A stretch of 64,000 bases of DNA from Streptomyces sp. NK15101 (GTDB lineage: Bacteria > Actinomycetota > Actinomycetes > Streptomycetales > Streptomycetaceae): contig NZ_JAINVG010000037.1 of NCBI RefSeq assembly GCF_020400725.1, positions 1 to 64,000 on the forward strand. The letters run 5' to 3'. How positions within the stretch are numbered: the stretch's first letter is position 1; every line of letters starts with the position of its first letter. Below, in pieces: positions 1 through 7,411 of the stretch. Both the position numbers and the translations under genes were made by a program. Below the pieces are notes generated by a model. That model was not told where the DNA came from. It saw nothing but the letters and a program-made list of their open reading frames with translations, and ran no database searches.

Positions 1-1055
1 AAGTGGTCCACGTCGACGACGGCCTGCGCGAACGCCGTCGGTGCCTCCTGCGGAACGTTGTGCCCGATGGAGAGCGTGCGGTGCTCGTACGGTCCGGTGA
101 ACTTGCCGCGGTAGGAGGAGCCGTCACCGGGCGGTGGGGTGAAGGGGTCCAGCAGGGGGTCGATGGTGAGGGTGGGCACTCCGATGGTCGGTCCCGTCGC
201 GAGCAGGTCCTCGTAGCGGTCGTAGCGGCGTTCGCCCTCGGCGAGGCCAAGCCGCCAGCGGTAGTTGTGGATGACGATCGCGGCGTAGTCGGGGTTCTGG
301 AAGGCCGCCGCGGTGCGTTCGAAGGTGGCGTCGTCGAAGTTCCAGGTCGGGGAGACCAGGTCCCAGACGAGCCGGGTCAGGTCGTGGCGTAGGTCTTCGC
401 GTTCCATGGCCCTCTTGCCGCGTTCGGTGGCGAAGTAGTACTGGTACCACCAGGTGTGCTCGGCGGCCGGCGAGATCGGCTCCAGTTGCATGGCGCGGTT
501 GGTGACGAGGTAGCCGCTGACCGAGACGAGGGCCTTGACGCGCTCCGGCCACAGGGCGGCGAGGATGCCGCCCGTCCGCGAGCCCCAGTCGAAGCCGGCG
601 ATCACGGCCTTGTGGATCCTGAGGGCGTCCATGAGCGCGATGATGTCCAGCGCGATCGCCGACTGTTGGGCGTTGCGGAACGTCCGGGAGGACAGGAAGC
701 GCGTCGTGCCGTGGCCGCGGAGGTAGGGCACGATCACGCGGTAGCCCCGGTCCGCCAGCAGGGGAGCGACGTCGACGTAGCTGTGGATGTCGTAGGGCCA
801 GCCGTGCAGGCAGATGACCGCCGGTCCGTGGGCGGGGCCCAGTTCGGCGTAACCGACGTTCAGCAGCCCGGCCTTGACCTGTTTGACCACGGGGAAGGAG
901 GTGTGCGCGCCCGGAGTGATCGCCGGTACGGCGGGTGCTTTGCCGGCGGGGCTCGGGGCGGCGGCGTTCGATACGGCCTGGAGACCGGCCAGCGAAGCGA
1001 CGGCCGCCCCCGTGCCGAGTCCCAGAGCCTTGCCGAAGGTGCGCCTGTTGATCAT
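1..1055 (-). CDS. Tat-exported epoxide-hydrolase-like alpha/beta hydrolase (3' end outside window)
   Basis: Reading from ATG at 1055 gives at least 351 residues, still open at base 1. Residues 3-9 (NRRTFGK) and the Ala-rich stretch that follows look like a twin-arginine signal peptide, so export is likely. The mature part has the oxyanion-hole HGWP at about 84-87. The nucleophile elbow GFDWGS puts Asp at about 156, as in epoxide hydrolases and haloalkane dehalogenases rather than serine esterases. A GHN motif near the window edge probably holds the catalytic His. Substrate unknown. It is divergent from the hydrolase at 1453, and two copies of the shared 21-bp operator lie upstream. The last residues are not visible. 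Confidence 0.85.
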   Translation of the reverse strand, partial: MINRRTFGKALGLGTGAAVASLAGLQAVSNAAAPSPAGKAPAVPAITPGAHTSFPVVKQVKAGLLNVGYAELGPAHGPAVICLHGWPYDIHSYVDVAPLLADRGYRVIVPYLRGHGTTRFLSSRTFRNAQQSAIALDIIALMDALRIHKAVIAGFDWGSRTGGILAALWPERVKALVSVSGYLVTNRAMQLEPISPAAEHTWWYQYYFATERGKRAMEREDLRHDLTRLVWDLVSPTWNFDDATFERTAAAFQNPDYAAIVIHNYRWRLGLAEGERRYDRYEDLLATGPTIGVPTLTIDPLLDPFTPPPGDGSSYRGKFTGPYEHRTLSIGHNVPQEAPTAFAQAVVDVDH

Positions 1056-1121
1056 GTGAGGCCTTCCGTGCGCCGTGGTTCGCTTCCCGCCCGGTGCGGG
1101 GAGCGGTCGGATCGGGGTCAA

Positions 1122-1181
1122 GTCACCTGACTAACTGGTTACTCGGTCCGCCGTAAAAGTATCACCTATCGAAGCGGTTAC
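1122..1181. promoter_or_regulatory. Operator pair upstream of the epoxide-hydrolase-like gene
   Basis: Two inverted repeats of form RTMACC-N9-GGTKAC lie at 1122-1142 (GTCACC/GGTTAC) and 1161-1181 (ATCACC/GGTTAC). Their start-to-start distance is 39 bp. The same motif and the same 39-bp spacing recur before the divergent hydrolase gene. They sit 67 to 126 bases upstream of the start at 1055. A TetR- or MarR-like dimer is the likely reader, but no such regulator gene is visible nearby. Confidence 0.7.
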
Positions 1182-1346
1182 GCATCCGGTGGGACGGATT
1201 TGCGCCCCACTGTCGAGCGGTCGCTCGGGATGCCGCCCGCCCTGCGCTCGATGCGACCTTCTGGGCCTCGACTCCCGGGTGGATCCAGGGCGTTCGTCGT
1301 CGAGTCGCCTCCGCGTCCTTCGGTGTGTATGCACACCTCAAGTTTC
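1182..1346. other. Central part of divergent intergenic region
   Basis: The gap between the two hydrolase genes spans 1056-1452. Its flanks hold the two operator pairs. The central 165 bases contain no convincing reading frame or further copy of the motif. Confidence 0.5.
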
Positions 1347-1406
1347 GTCACCGCCTTGACGGGTGACGAATCGGCTGACAGGTTAATCACCGTGCAAACA
1401 GGTGAC
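1347..1406 (+). promoter_or_regulatory. Operator pair and probable promoter of the GHSYGG hydrolase operon
   Basis: Inverted repeats at 1347-1367 (GTCACC-N9-GGTGAC, perfect) and 1386-1406 (ATCACC-N9-GGTGAC) are 39 bp apart. A TTGACG hexamer at 1356-1361 inside the first site can serve as a -35 box, with CAGGTT at 1379-1384 as a weak -10 after 17 bp. The first operator would then cover the -35 element and the second the transcription start, an arrangement that fits repression. Confidence 0.7.
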
Positions 1407-1452
1407 GCCGCATCGGGCGTCCACCGATCCACTGTCGAAAGGGTTCCTCGTG

Positions 1453-2313
1453 ATGAACGTCAAGGGCGCAGGGGTGCGACGGACGATGGCCGGGGCCGCC
1501 GCCGTGGCGGTCGCGTTCGGGGCCTTCGCCCTGGCCGGCGCCGCCGGTGCCGGCGCCACCACCGATGTCGCCGCCGTCGCCGCTCGGGGTGGCGAGCGGG
1601 GGCCCAAGCCCACCGTCGTCCTGGAACACGGCGCGTTCGCGGACTCCTCCAGCTGGAACGGCGTCGTCTCGCGACTGCGCGCCGACGGCTACCCCGTCGT
1701 GGCCGCCGCCAACCCGCTGCGCGGCCCCCACGACGACGCCACCGCCCTGCGCGGCCTGCTCGACCACGTCAAGGGGCCGAAGATCCTCGTCGGTCACTCG
1801 TACGGCGGTTCCGTGATCAGCGAGGCCGCCGCCGACCGCACCGACGTCAAGGCCCTGGTCTACGTGGCGGCGTTCCTCCCCGCCCCCGGCGAGACCGCGC
1901 TGGAGCTGACGAACAAGTACCCCGGCTCCACCCTCCCCGGCGCCCTGGACCCCGTCCCCGTCACCAACCCCGACGGCACGAAGGGCACCGACCTCTACAT
2001 CCAGCAGGACAAGTTCCACCACCAGTTCGCGGCGGACGTCCCGCGCGACGAGGCCGCCCTCGCCGCCGCCGGCCAGCGCCCCATCGCCCAGGCCGCGCTT
2101 GAGGAGAAGGCCACCGCGGCCGCCTGGAAGACCATCCCCAGCTGGGCCGTCGTCACCACCCAGGACCTCAACATCCCGGCCGCCGCGCAGCGCTTCATGG
2201 CCGAACGGGCCGGCGCCCGCATCACCGAGGTCACCGCCTCCCACTCCGTCGCCGTATCCCGCCCCGGCGTCGTCACCCGCGTCATCGAGTCCGCCGCACG
2301 CGCCACCCGCTGA
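1453..2313 (+). CDS. Secreted alpha/beta hydrolase (GHSYGG serine esterase type)
   Basis: The 286-residue product starts at ATG 1453, after GAAAGGG; a GTG directly before it at 1450 is an alternative. Residues 1-36 form a signal peptide: basic start, hydrophobic Ala/Gly core, small residues at the end. The nucleophile elbow GHSYGGS puts Ser at about 116. TTQDLNIP and the late ASHSVAVS stretch are candidate Asp and His positions of the triad. The family resembles pNP-esterase-like hydrolases; the substrate is unknown. The gene begins a run with the VOC gene 56 bases downstream and the decayed FAD reductase, all behind the 39-bp-spaced operator pair. Confidence 0.88.
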   Translation: MNVKGAGVRRTMAGAAAVAVAFGAFALAGAAGAGATTDVAAVAARGGERGPKPTVVLEHGAFADSSSWNGVVSRLRADGYPVVAAANPLRGPHDDATALRGLLDHVKGPKILVGHSYGGSVISEAAADRTDVKALVYVAAFLPAPGETALELTNKYPGSTLPGALDPVPVTNPDGTKGTDLYIQQDKFHHQFAADVPRDEAALAAAGQRPIAQAALEEKATAAAWKTIPSWAVVTTQDLNIPAAAQRFMAERAGARITEVTASHSVAVSRPGVVTRVIESAARATR

Positions 2314-2369
2314 CCTTCTGATCCCTCGCCTCCGAACGATCCCTCACCTCCGGAAGGGAGAGCACTGCC

Positions 2370-2816
2370 ATGGACCTGAAGCTCGAAGTCGTCGTCATCC
2401 CCGTCTCGGACGTCGACAAGGCCAAGGAGTTCTACATCGAGAAGCTCGGATTCCGCGCCGACGCCGACTTCCCCATCCACGACGGCTACCGCATCGTCCA
2501 GGTCACGCCCCCCGGCTCCGGCTGCTCGGTCATCTTCGGTGAGGGGCTGACCACCGCCCCCGCCGGCTCGGCCCAGGGGCTGCACCTGATCGTGACCGAC
2601 ATCGAGCAGGCGGTGGAGGAACTGACCGGCCGCGGAGTCGACGTCGACGGTCCCTTCCACGACGCCACCGGTGCCTTCCACCACGCCGACGGGACCCACC
2701 GCGTGCCCGGCCTCGCCCCGAAGCGCCCGAGCTACGGCACCTTCGCCGCCTTCTCCGACCCCGACGGCAACGAGTGGTTCCTCCAGGAGGTCACCGTCCG
2801 CGCTCCCGGACGCTGA
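2370..2816 (+). CDS. VOC / glyoxalase-fold protein
   Basis: The 148-residue protein has paired beta-alpha-beta-beta-beta units of the vicinal-oxygen-chelate fold. It opens with VVIPVSDVDKAKEFYIEKLGF and ends with FSDPDGNEWFLQEV, the usual start and end of a glyoxalase/bleomycin-resistance domain. Candidate metal ligands are few, so the reaction cannot be named. The start at 2370 follows GGAAGGGAG. It lies 56 bases after the secreted hydrolase and is probably co-transcribed, which suggests a cytoplasmic step in handling an electrophile (inference). Confidence 0.85.
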   Translation: MDLKLEVVVIPVSDVDKAKEFYIEKLGFRADADFPIHDGYRIVQVTPPGSGCSVIFGEGLTTAPAGSAQGLHLIVTDIEQAVEELTGRGVDVDGPFHDATGAFHHADGTHRVPGLAPKRPSYGTFAAFSDPDGNEWFLQEVTVRAPGR

Positions 2817-2898
2817 CCACGCGCCCCACCCCGGAGGCTGTCGTCCGGACGCCTCCGGCCGCTCGGCCGACCGTACCCCCACCCGTCTGGAGCCCCCT

Positions 2899-4068
2899 GT
2901 GGCGACCACGGACATCCGCACCTACGACGTCGTCGTGATCGGCGCGCGACCGGTCGGCGAGAACGTCGCCGACCGTACCGCCGCCGCCGGACTGAGCACC
3001 GTGATCGTGGAGAGCGAACTCGTCGGCGGGGAATGTTCCTACTGGGCCTGCGAGCCCAGCAAGGCACTGCTGCGGCCCGGGCTGCTGCGCGCCGAGGCGA
3101 GCCGCGTCCCGGGCCTGAACCCCGCGGTCGCCGGTCCGCTCGACACGGCCGCCGTGCTCGCGCACCGCGACCGCATGTCCGCGCACTGGGACGACGGAGA
3201 CCAGGTCCAGTGGCTGGACTCGGCCGGCATCGAGCTGCTGCGCGGCCACGGCCGGCTCGCCGGACCCCGCAGGGTCGACGCGAGCACACCCGACGGCCGC
3301 ACCGTGCTGCTCCGGGCCCGGCACGCGGTGGCCGTCTGCACCGGCAGCCGCGGCCCTGCCCGACGACCTGTCCGGACTCGACGAACTGCGCCCTGGACCA
3401 GTCGGGAGGCCACCGCCGCCGAATCGGCCCCCGGGCGGCTCCTCGTCGTCGGGGTGGGCGTGGTCGCGACCGAGGTGGCGACCGGCCGGCGGTCCCTCGG
3501 CAGTGAGGTCGCGGTGGTCGCCCGAGGCGACGGACTCCTGCCCCGCATGGAGCCCTCGCCGGCGAACCGGTCGCCGACGAGCTCCGCAAGGCGGGCGTCG
3601 ACCTGCGCTTCGGCATCGGCGTCCGGCACGCCGAGCGGGGCGACGGACCCGGCAGCGACATCCGGGCCGTCCTGTCCGACGGGGTCGAACTCCTCGCCGA
3701 CGCGCTGCTGTTCGCCCCCGGCCGCGCCCCGCGCACCGACGACATCGGTCTCGGCACCGTCGGCCTCGCTCCCGGCGCGTGGCTCACCACGGACGACAGC
3801 CTGACCGTCACCGCCGTCACGGGCGACTGGCTGTACGCCGTGGGCGACGTCAACCACCGCGCCCTCTTCACCCACCAGGGCAAGTACCAGGCCCGTGTCG
3901 CGGGAGCGGTCATCACCGCCCGCGCACAGGGGCACGCCCCTCGACGCCGGGCGCTGGGGCGCCCATGTGGCCACGGCCGACACCACGGCCGTCCCCCAGG
4001 TCGTCTTCACCGAACCCGAGGTCGCCGCTGTCGGCCCGACCGCCGTCGAGGCCGACACACCTGCGTGA
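2899..4068 (+). pseudogene. Decayed FAD/NAD(P) pyridine nucleotide-disulfide oxidoreductase
   Basis: GTG at 2899 opens a dihydrolipoamide dehydrogenase/mercuric reductase-like protein with redox motif GGECSYWACEPSKALLR. The reading frame then breaks repeatedly. A local out-of-frame stretch lies near 3346-3389. A shift near 3555 moves coding to the frame that encodes AGEPVADELRKAGVD and LYAVGDVNHRALFTHQGKYQ. A third break near 3935 precedes PQVVFTEPEVAAVGP. Translation ends at TGA 4066, and the C-terminal dimerisation domain is absent. The first dinucleotide loop reads GARPVG instead of GAGPVG. Drift in several places argues against a sequencing error. It probably once followed the VOC gene in one operon. 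Confidence 0.82.
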
Positions 4069-4134
4069 AGGGGTGGTGCCATGAGGGTGCTGTTGGACGC
4101 ACCTGACCGCCGACCTGCACCCTCCGTCATCCTC

Positions 4135-4172
4135 GTAACCGTCTTGACTGGTTACTTGGGAGGGGGGATATT
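4135..4172 (+). promoter_or_regulatory. Fifth operator copy overlapping the promoter of the small gene at 4243
   Basis: A perfect inverted repeat GTAACC-N9-GGTTAC lies at 4135-4155. Its spacer contains TTGACT at 4144-4149, a good -35 box. GATATT at 4167-4172 follows after 17 bp as a -10. The operator therefore covers the -35, and the 64-residue gene downstream probably belongs to the same regulon as the hydrolases at 1055 and 1453. Confidence 0.7.
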
Positions 4173-4242
4173 GGTGGCCGATCGCACGATGATTCGGCAG
4201 TGAACAGAACGTGATCCATGAACGACGAAGTGGAGACCGGTC

Positions 4243-4437
4243 ATGAACAAGGAAAACGCGGTGGACCCGGCGGCAACGGCGCGGCACGAGCGGTTCGGCA
4301 AGCTTCCCGAGCGCATCCCTTTCGAGAGCACGATCGAGGGGAAGCAGGCCGAACCGAACGCGGGGGTGACCGCCGACCACAACCCCGAAGGCGCGTGGAA
4401 CTTCTACTCGTGCCTCGCTCTGGATCTGGGGCTGTAG
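4243..4437 (+). CDS. Small protein of unknown function (64 aa)
   Basis: The product is rich in charged residues in its first half and ends with WNFYSCLALDLGL, an aromatic and hydrophobic tail with one cysteine. The ATG at 4243 follows GGAG at 4232. I recognise no domain. Its own promoter overlaps the GTAACC-N9-GGTTAC operator, so it appears to be co-regulated with the hydrolase/glyoxalase genes. The short, ordered tail could be a binding peptide or a modification substrate, but nothing in the sequence proves this. Confidence 0.65.
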   Translation: MNKENAVDPAATARHERFGKLPERIPFESTIEGKQAEPNAGVTADHNPEGAWNFYSCLALDLGL

Positions 4438-4549
4438 TCGGTCGCGGGACGCTTCTCCCGAACAGGCGCTGTGGTCGCCCCGTGGCGCACCGGGCCGTTC
4501 GCCGCGGGGCGTACGGTCTCGGACGCGGGCCGTGTCACGCGCCGGCGGA

Positions 4550-6184
4550 TCACACCTCGGGCGCGCCGGTCTCCTTGAGCGCTCCGCCGGCCAGCCGCAG
4601 CCAGCGGTTCACTCCGATCTCGGTGAGGAACCGCTCGTCGTGACTGACCACCAGGAACGCTCCCTGATAGGAGTTGAGCGCACTCTCCAACTGGCCCGCG
4701 CTGACCAGGTCGAGGTTGTTGGTGGGCTCGTCGAGCAACAGCAGGTGCGGTGCCGGTTCGGCGCACAGCACGCAGGCCAGAGTGGCGCGCAGCCGTTCGC
4801 CGCCTGAGAGGACCCCGACCGGCAGGTGGGCCCGGGGGCCCCGGAAGAGGAAACGGGCGAGCAGGTTCATCCGCTCCGCCTCCGGCCGGGCGGGGGCGAA
4901 CCCGGCGAAGTTCTCCGCCACCGTGAGGTCGAGGTCCAGCAGGTCCAGGCGCTGCGACAGATAGGCGATCCGGCCGTCGTTGCGCTTGATCTCACCGCTG
5001 TCCGGGGTGAGGTCGCCCGTGATCAGACGCATCAGGGTGGTCTTCCCGGCGCCGTTGGGACCGGTCAGCGCGATGCGTTCCGGACCCCGCACGGTCAGGT
5101 CGACGCCGCCCGGGGCGAACACGTCCTCCTCGCCCAGACGTACCTGCATGCCTTCGCCGAGGAACAGGTTGCGGCCGGCGGGCACCCGGGTGTCGGGAAG
5201 CTCCAGGGTGAGGCGCTGTTCCTCGCGCAGCGCGCGCCCGGCCTCGTCCAGGCGCGCCTTGGCCTCGCTGATCCGGGAGGCGTGCATCTGTCCGGCCCGG
5301 CCCGCGGACTCCTGCGCGCCCCGCTTCATGTTGCCGGCGAAGATGCGCGGCAGGCCGGCGCTCTTGAGGTTCTTGGCCGCGTTGCTCGCCCGGCGGTCCG
5401 CGCGCTCACGGGCCTGCTGCATCTCCCGCTTCTCCCGCTTGAGTTCCTGCTCGGCATTGCGCACGTTCTTCTCGGCGACCTCCTGCTCGGCGCGGACGGC
5501 CTCCTCGTACTCGGTGAAGTCGCCGCCGTACAGGCGCAGTTCGCCACTGTCGAGTTCGGCGATGCGTTCCATGCGGTCGAGCAGCGCGCGGTCGTGGCTG
5601 ACCAGGAGCAGACAACCGTTGAAGTCCGACAGCACGTCGTAGAGCTTGTGCCGGGCCTCCAGGTCGAGGTTGTTGGTGGGCTCGTCGAGCAGCAGCACGT
5701 CCGGGCGCTTGAGCAGCTGGGCGGCGAGGCCGAGGGAGACCACCTGACCGCCGCTGAGCGTGCTCAGGCTGCGGTCCAGGGTGAGGTCGGCCAGGCCCAG
5801 GCGGTCGAGCTGGGCGCGGGTGCGCTCCTCGATGTCCCAGTCGTCGCCGATGGTGGTGAAGTGCTCCTCGGCCACGTCGCCGGACTCGACGGCGTCCAGG
5901 GCCCGGATCACCTCGGCGATGCCGAGCACCTCGGCGACCGTGAGATTCCCGGTCAGGGGCAGGCTCTGCGGGAGGTGGCCGAGGGTGCCGTCGACGGACA
6001 CCGTCCCGGTGGCCGGCCTGAGTTCGCCGGCGATCAACTTGAGCAGGGTGGACTTGCCGGAGCCGTTGGGAGCGACCAGCCCCGTACGGCCAGGGGGCAC
6101 GCTGAAGGACAGGTCGTCGAAGACGGGGGTGTCGTCGGGCCAGGCGAAGGAGAGGTTCGAGCAGACGATGGCGGCGTCGGACAT
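4550..6184 (-). CDS. ABC-F family ATPase (tandem ABC domains, no membrane segments)
   Basis: The 544-residue protein starts at ATG 6184, after GAGGT. It has two ATP-binding cassettes joined by a charged coiled-coil linker. Domain 1 has Walker A with NGSGKST, signature LSGGQ and Walker B LLLDEPTNNLD. Domain 2 has PNGAGKTT, LSGGERLRA and LLLLDEPTNNLD. This is the ABC-F layout: soluble ATPases that act on the ribosome. Some rescue stalled translation and some protect against antibiotics. Which applies here cannot be decided from sequence alone, although the hairpin in the leader is the sort of element seen with drug-inducible members. Start codons further upstream are in frame but lack family homology. 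Confidence 0.9.
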   Translation of the reverse strand: MSDAAIVCSNLSFAWPDDTPVFDDLSFSVPPGRTGLVAPNGSGKSTLLKLIAGELRPATGTVSVDGTLGHLPQSLPLTGNLTVAEVLGIAEVIRALDAVESGDVAEEHFTTIGDDWDIEERTRAQLDRLGLADLTLDRSLSTLSGGQVVSLGLAAQLLKRPDVLLLDEPTNNLDLEARHKLYDVLSDFNGCLLLVSHDRALLDRMERIAELDSGELRLYGGDFTEYEEAVRAEQEVAEKNVRNAEQELKREKREMQQARERADRRASNAAKNLKSAGLPRIFAGNMKRGAQESAGRAGQMHASRISEAKARLDEAGRALREEQRLTLELPDTRVPAGRNLFLGEGMQVRLGEEDVFAPGGVDLTVRGPERIALTGPNGAGKTTLMRLITGDLTPDSGEIKRNDGRIAYLSQRLDLLDLDLTVAENFAGFAPARPEAERMNLLARFLFRGPRAHLPVGVLSGGERLRATLACVLCAEPAPHLLLLDEPTNNLDLVSAGQLESALNSYQGAFLVVSHDERFLTEIGVNRWLRLAGGALKETGAPEV

Positions 6185-6205
6185 GAAGGGACCTCGGAGG
6201 TGCTG

Positions 6206-6230
6206 AGGGCAGAGCTTGGTCCTCTGCCCT
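6206..6230 (-). promoter_or_regulatory. Leader hairpin just upstream of the ABC-F ribosome-binding site
   Basis: Perfect 9-bp arms AGGGCAGAG and CTCTGCCCT flank a 7-base loop, 22 bases before the ABC-F start. The position, in the 5' untranslated leader directly before the Shine-Dalgarno sequence, suggests attenuation or control of ribosome access. Confidence 0.5.
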
Positions 6231-6658
6231 GGGCAGACGGGGGAAAGGGGTACGACGAAACGGACCACCTCAGCGGTGCATCTGCGCACCGGCCGGTGGC
6301 CGTCAGATCCGGATCTCACCCGGAGATGTCGTCTTCACCCACCACGTCTGCGACTCCTCGATACACGGTCTACGTCCACCACAGCTTAACAGTTCACCTC
6401 TCAGGGCCTCTCCGTTGTGCCTGCTGCTCGCCGAGGAAACGGCCGCAGGCGTGCAGGACATGGCCGGCCGATCACCGGGCGGGGCGCGGAGTGGCGCCCG
6501 GGGAGTGCGCCCGTCCTCGGTCGGGGCGGCGTCGCGCCGCTCGCGTCCCTGTTTTCGGGATCGTCGTGTTCCGTGGTCGCGCGGGTACTGTATGTAATGA
6601 TCGTTCGGCGTTAGCCGAAGACGAAGACCGACGGCTCCTGACTGGACTGGGGAATGAC
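6231..6658. other. Intergenic region between ABC-F and cold-shock genes
   Basis: No supported gene lies here. On the minus strand, short upstream frames such as a GTG-initiated octapeptide near 6330 could be leader peptides for the ABC-F gene, but none has a clear ribosome-binding site. On the plus strand, TATGTA at 6591-6596 is a possible -10 for the cold-shock gene. A small stem TTCGGC-gtta-GCCGAA at 6604-6619 would lie in its leader. Confidence 0.4.
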
Positions 6659-6871
6659 GTGGCCGAGCGCCAGAACGGCACTGTGAAGTGGTTCAACGAC
6701 GAGAAGGGGTACGGCTTCATCACGCCGGAGTCCGGGCCCGACCTGTTCGTGCACTTCCGCGCGATCGAGGGGAACGGCTTCAAGTCCCTGAAGGAGGGTC
6801 AGGCGGTCACCTTCGAAGCCGTCCAGGGCCAGAAGGGGATGCAGGCGGACAAGGTCCAGTTGGCTTACTGA
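6659..6871 (+). CDS. Cold-shock domain protein (CspA family)
   Basis: GTG at 6659 gives 70 residues forming one cold-shock domain. RNP1 is KGYGFI and RNP2 is LFVHF, the single-stranded nucleic-acid-binding strands. Such proteins act as RNA chaperones. The segments RQNGTVKWFNDEKG, FKSLKEG and GQKGMQA resemble gammaproteobacterial CspA/CapB proteins more than usual actinobacterial ones, which start near MATGTVKWFNAEKG. Codon use is nonetheless fully GC-adapted. No good Shine-Dalgarno precedes the start. A rho-independent hairpin follows at 6889. Confidence 0.88.
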   Translation: MAERQNGTVKWFNDEKGYGFITPESGPDLFVHFRAIEGNGFKSLKEGQAVTFEAVQGQKGMQADKVQLAY

Positions 6872-6888
6872 TCGTTTCAGAAAGAGGT

Positions 6889-6913
6889 TCGGGCGGTACG
6901 CGGAGCCGCCCGG
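6889..6913 (+). terminator. Putative terminator after the cold-shock gene
   Basis: Arms CGGGCGG (6890-6896) and CCGCCCG (6906-6912) flank a 9-base loop, starting 19 bases after the stop. There is no U tract, as is usual in high-GC actinobacteria. It may serve the convergent gene at 6942 as well. Confidence 0.5.
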
Positions 6914-6941
6914 GACCACGATGCGGCCGGGGCGGTGTGTC

Positions 6942-7148
6942 TCAGCCGTTTTCCGGGGCGCTGAAGGCAGGCGTACCTTCCTCCGGTGGCCGGAGGTCTG
7001 CCCGCCCTGCCCTCTTCCCCTGCAGTGCGGACTTCGCCGCCGCCACCTTTCGTTCGATCTCCTCCGTCAGCAGGCGTATCCGAGCTTCTCGTTCCGCTCC
7101 GGTCAGGCCTGTGAGGCCCAGCCTGGCGTCACGTTCTTCCTGGGACAT
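6942..7148 (-). CDS. Small charged helical protein of unknown function (68 aa)
   Basis: ATG at 7148 is preceded at 4 bases by GAGGAGGG, a very strong ribosome-binding site. The product is mainly Glu, Arg, Ala and Leu, with a helical stretch RLLTEEIERKVAAAK that could form a coiled coil. No domain is recognised. It is divergent from the PP2C phosphatase gene at 7412, so the two may share a control region, but no functional link is shown. Confidence 0.6.
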   Translation of the reverse strand: MSQEERDARLGLTGLTGAEREARIRLLTEEIERKVAAAKSALQGKRAGRADLRPPEEGTPAFSAPENG

Positions 7149-7411
7149 CGTGCCCTCCTCTTCTCGGTCGGCCTCGTCGTTTCCGGCCCCCATCCCACAA
7201 TTCCGCGGCGAAGGACCGGGTCCGGCTGATGTTCCTGGGCCACGTCGGCGTCCGTCCACTGCCCGGGGGCTTCGCCGCCCGCTGCCGGCCCCCGCTCCGG
7301 TGCCGTGCATGCTCCCGGGACGAGCGGGCAGGGGCGCGGGAGAGCGAGTCGGTGGTCGGCCGGGCCGGGACCGCCGGCCCGGCGGCGTGCCACCGGCCCC
7401 GGGAGGCGATC

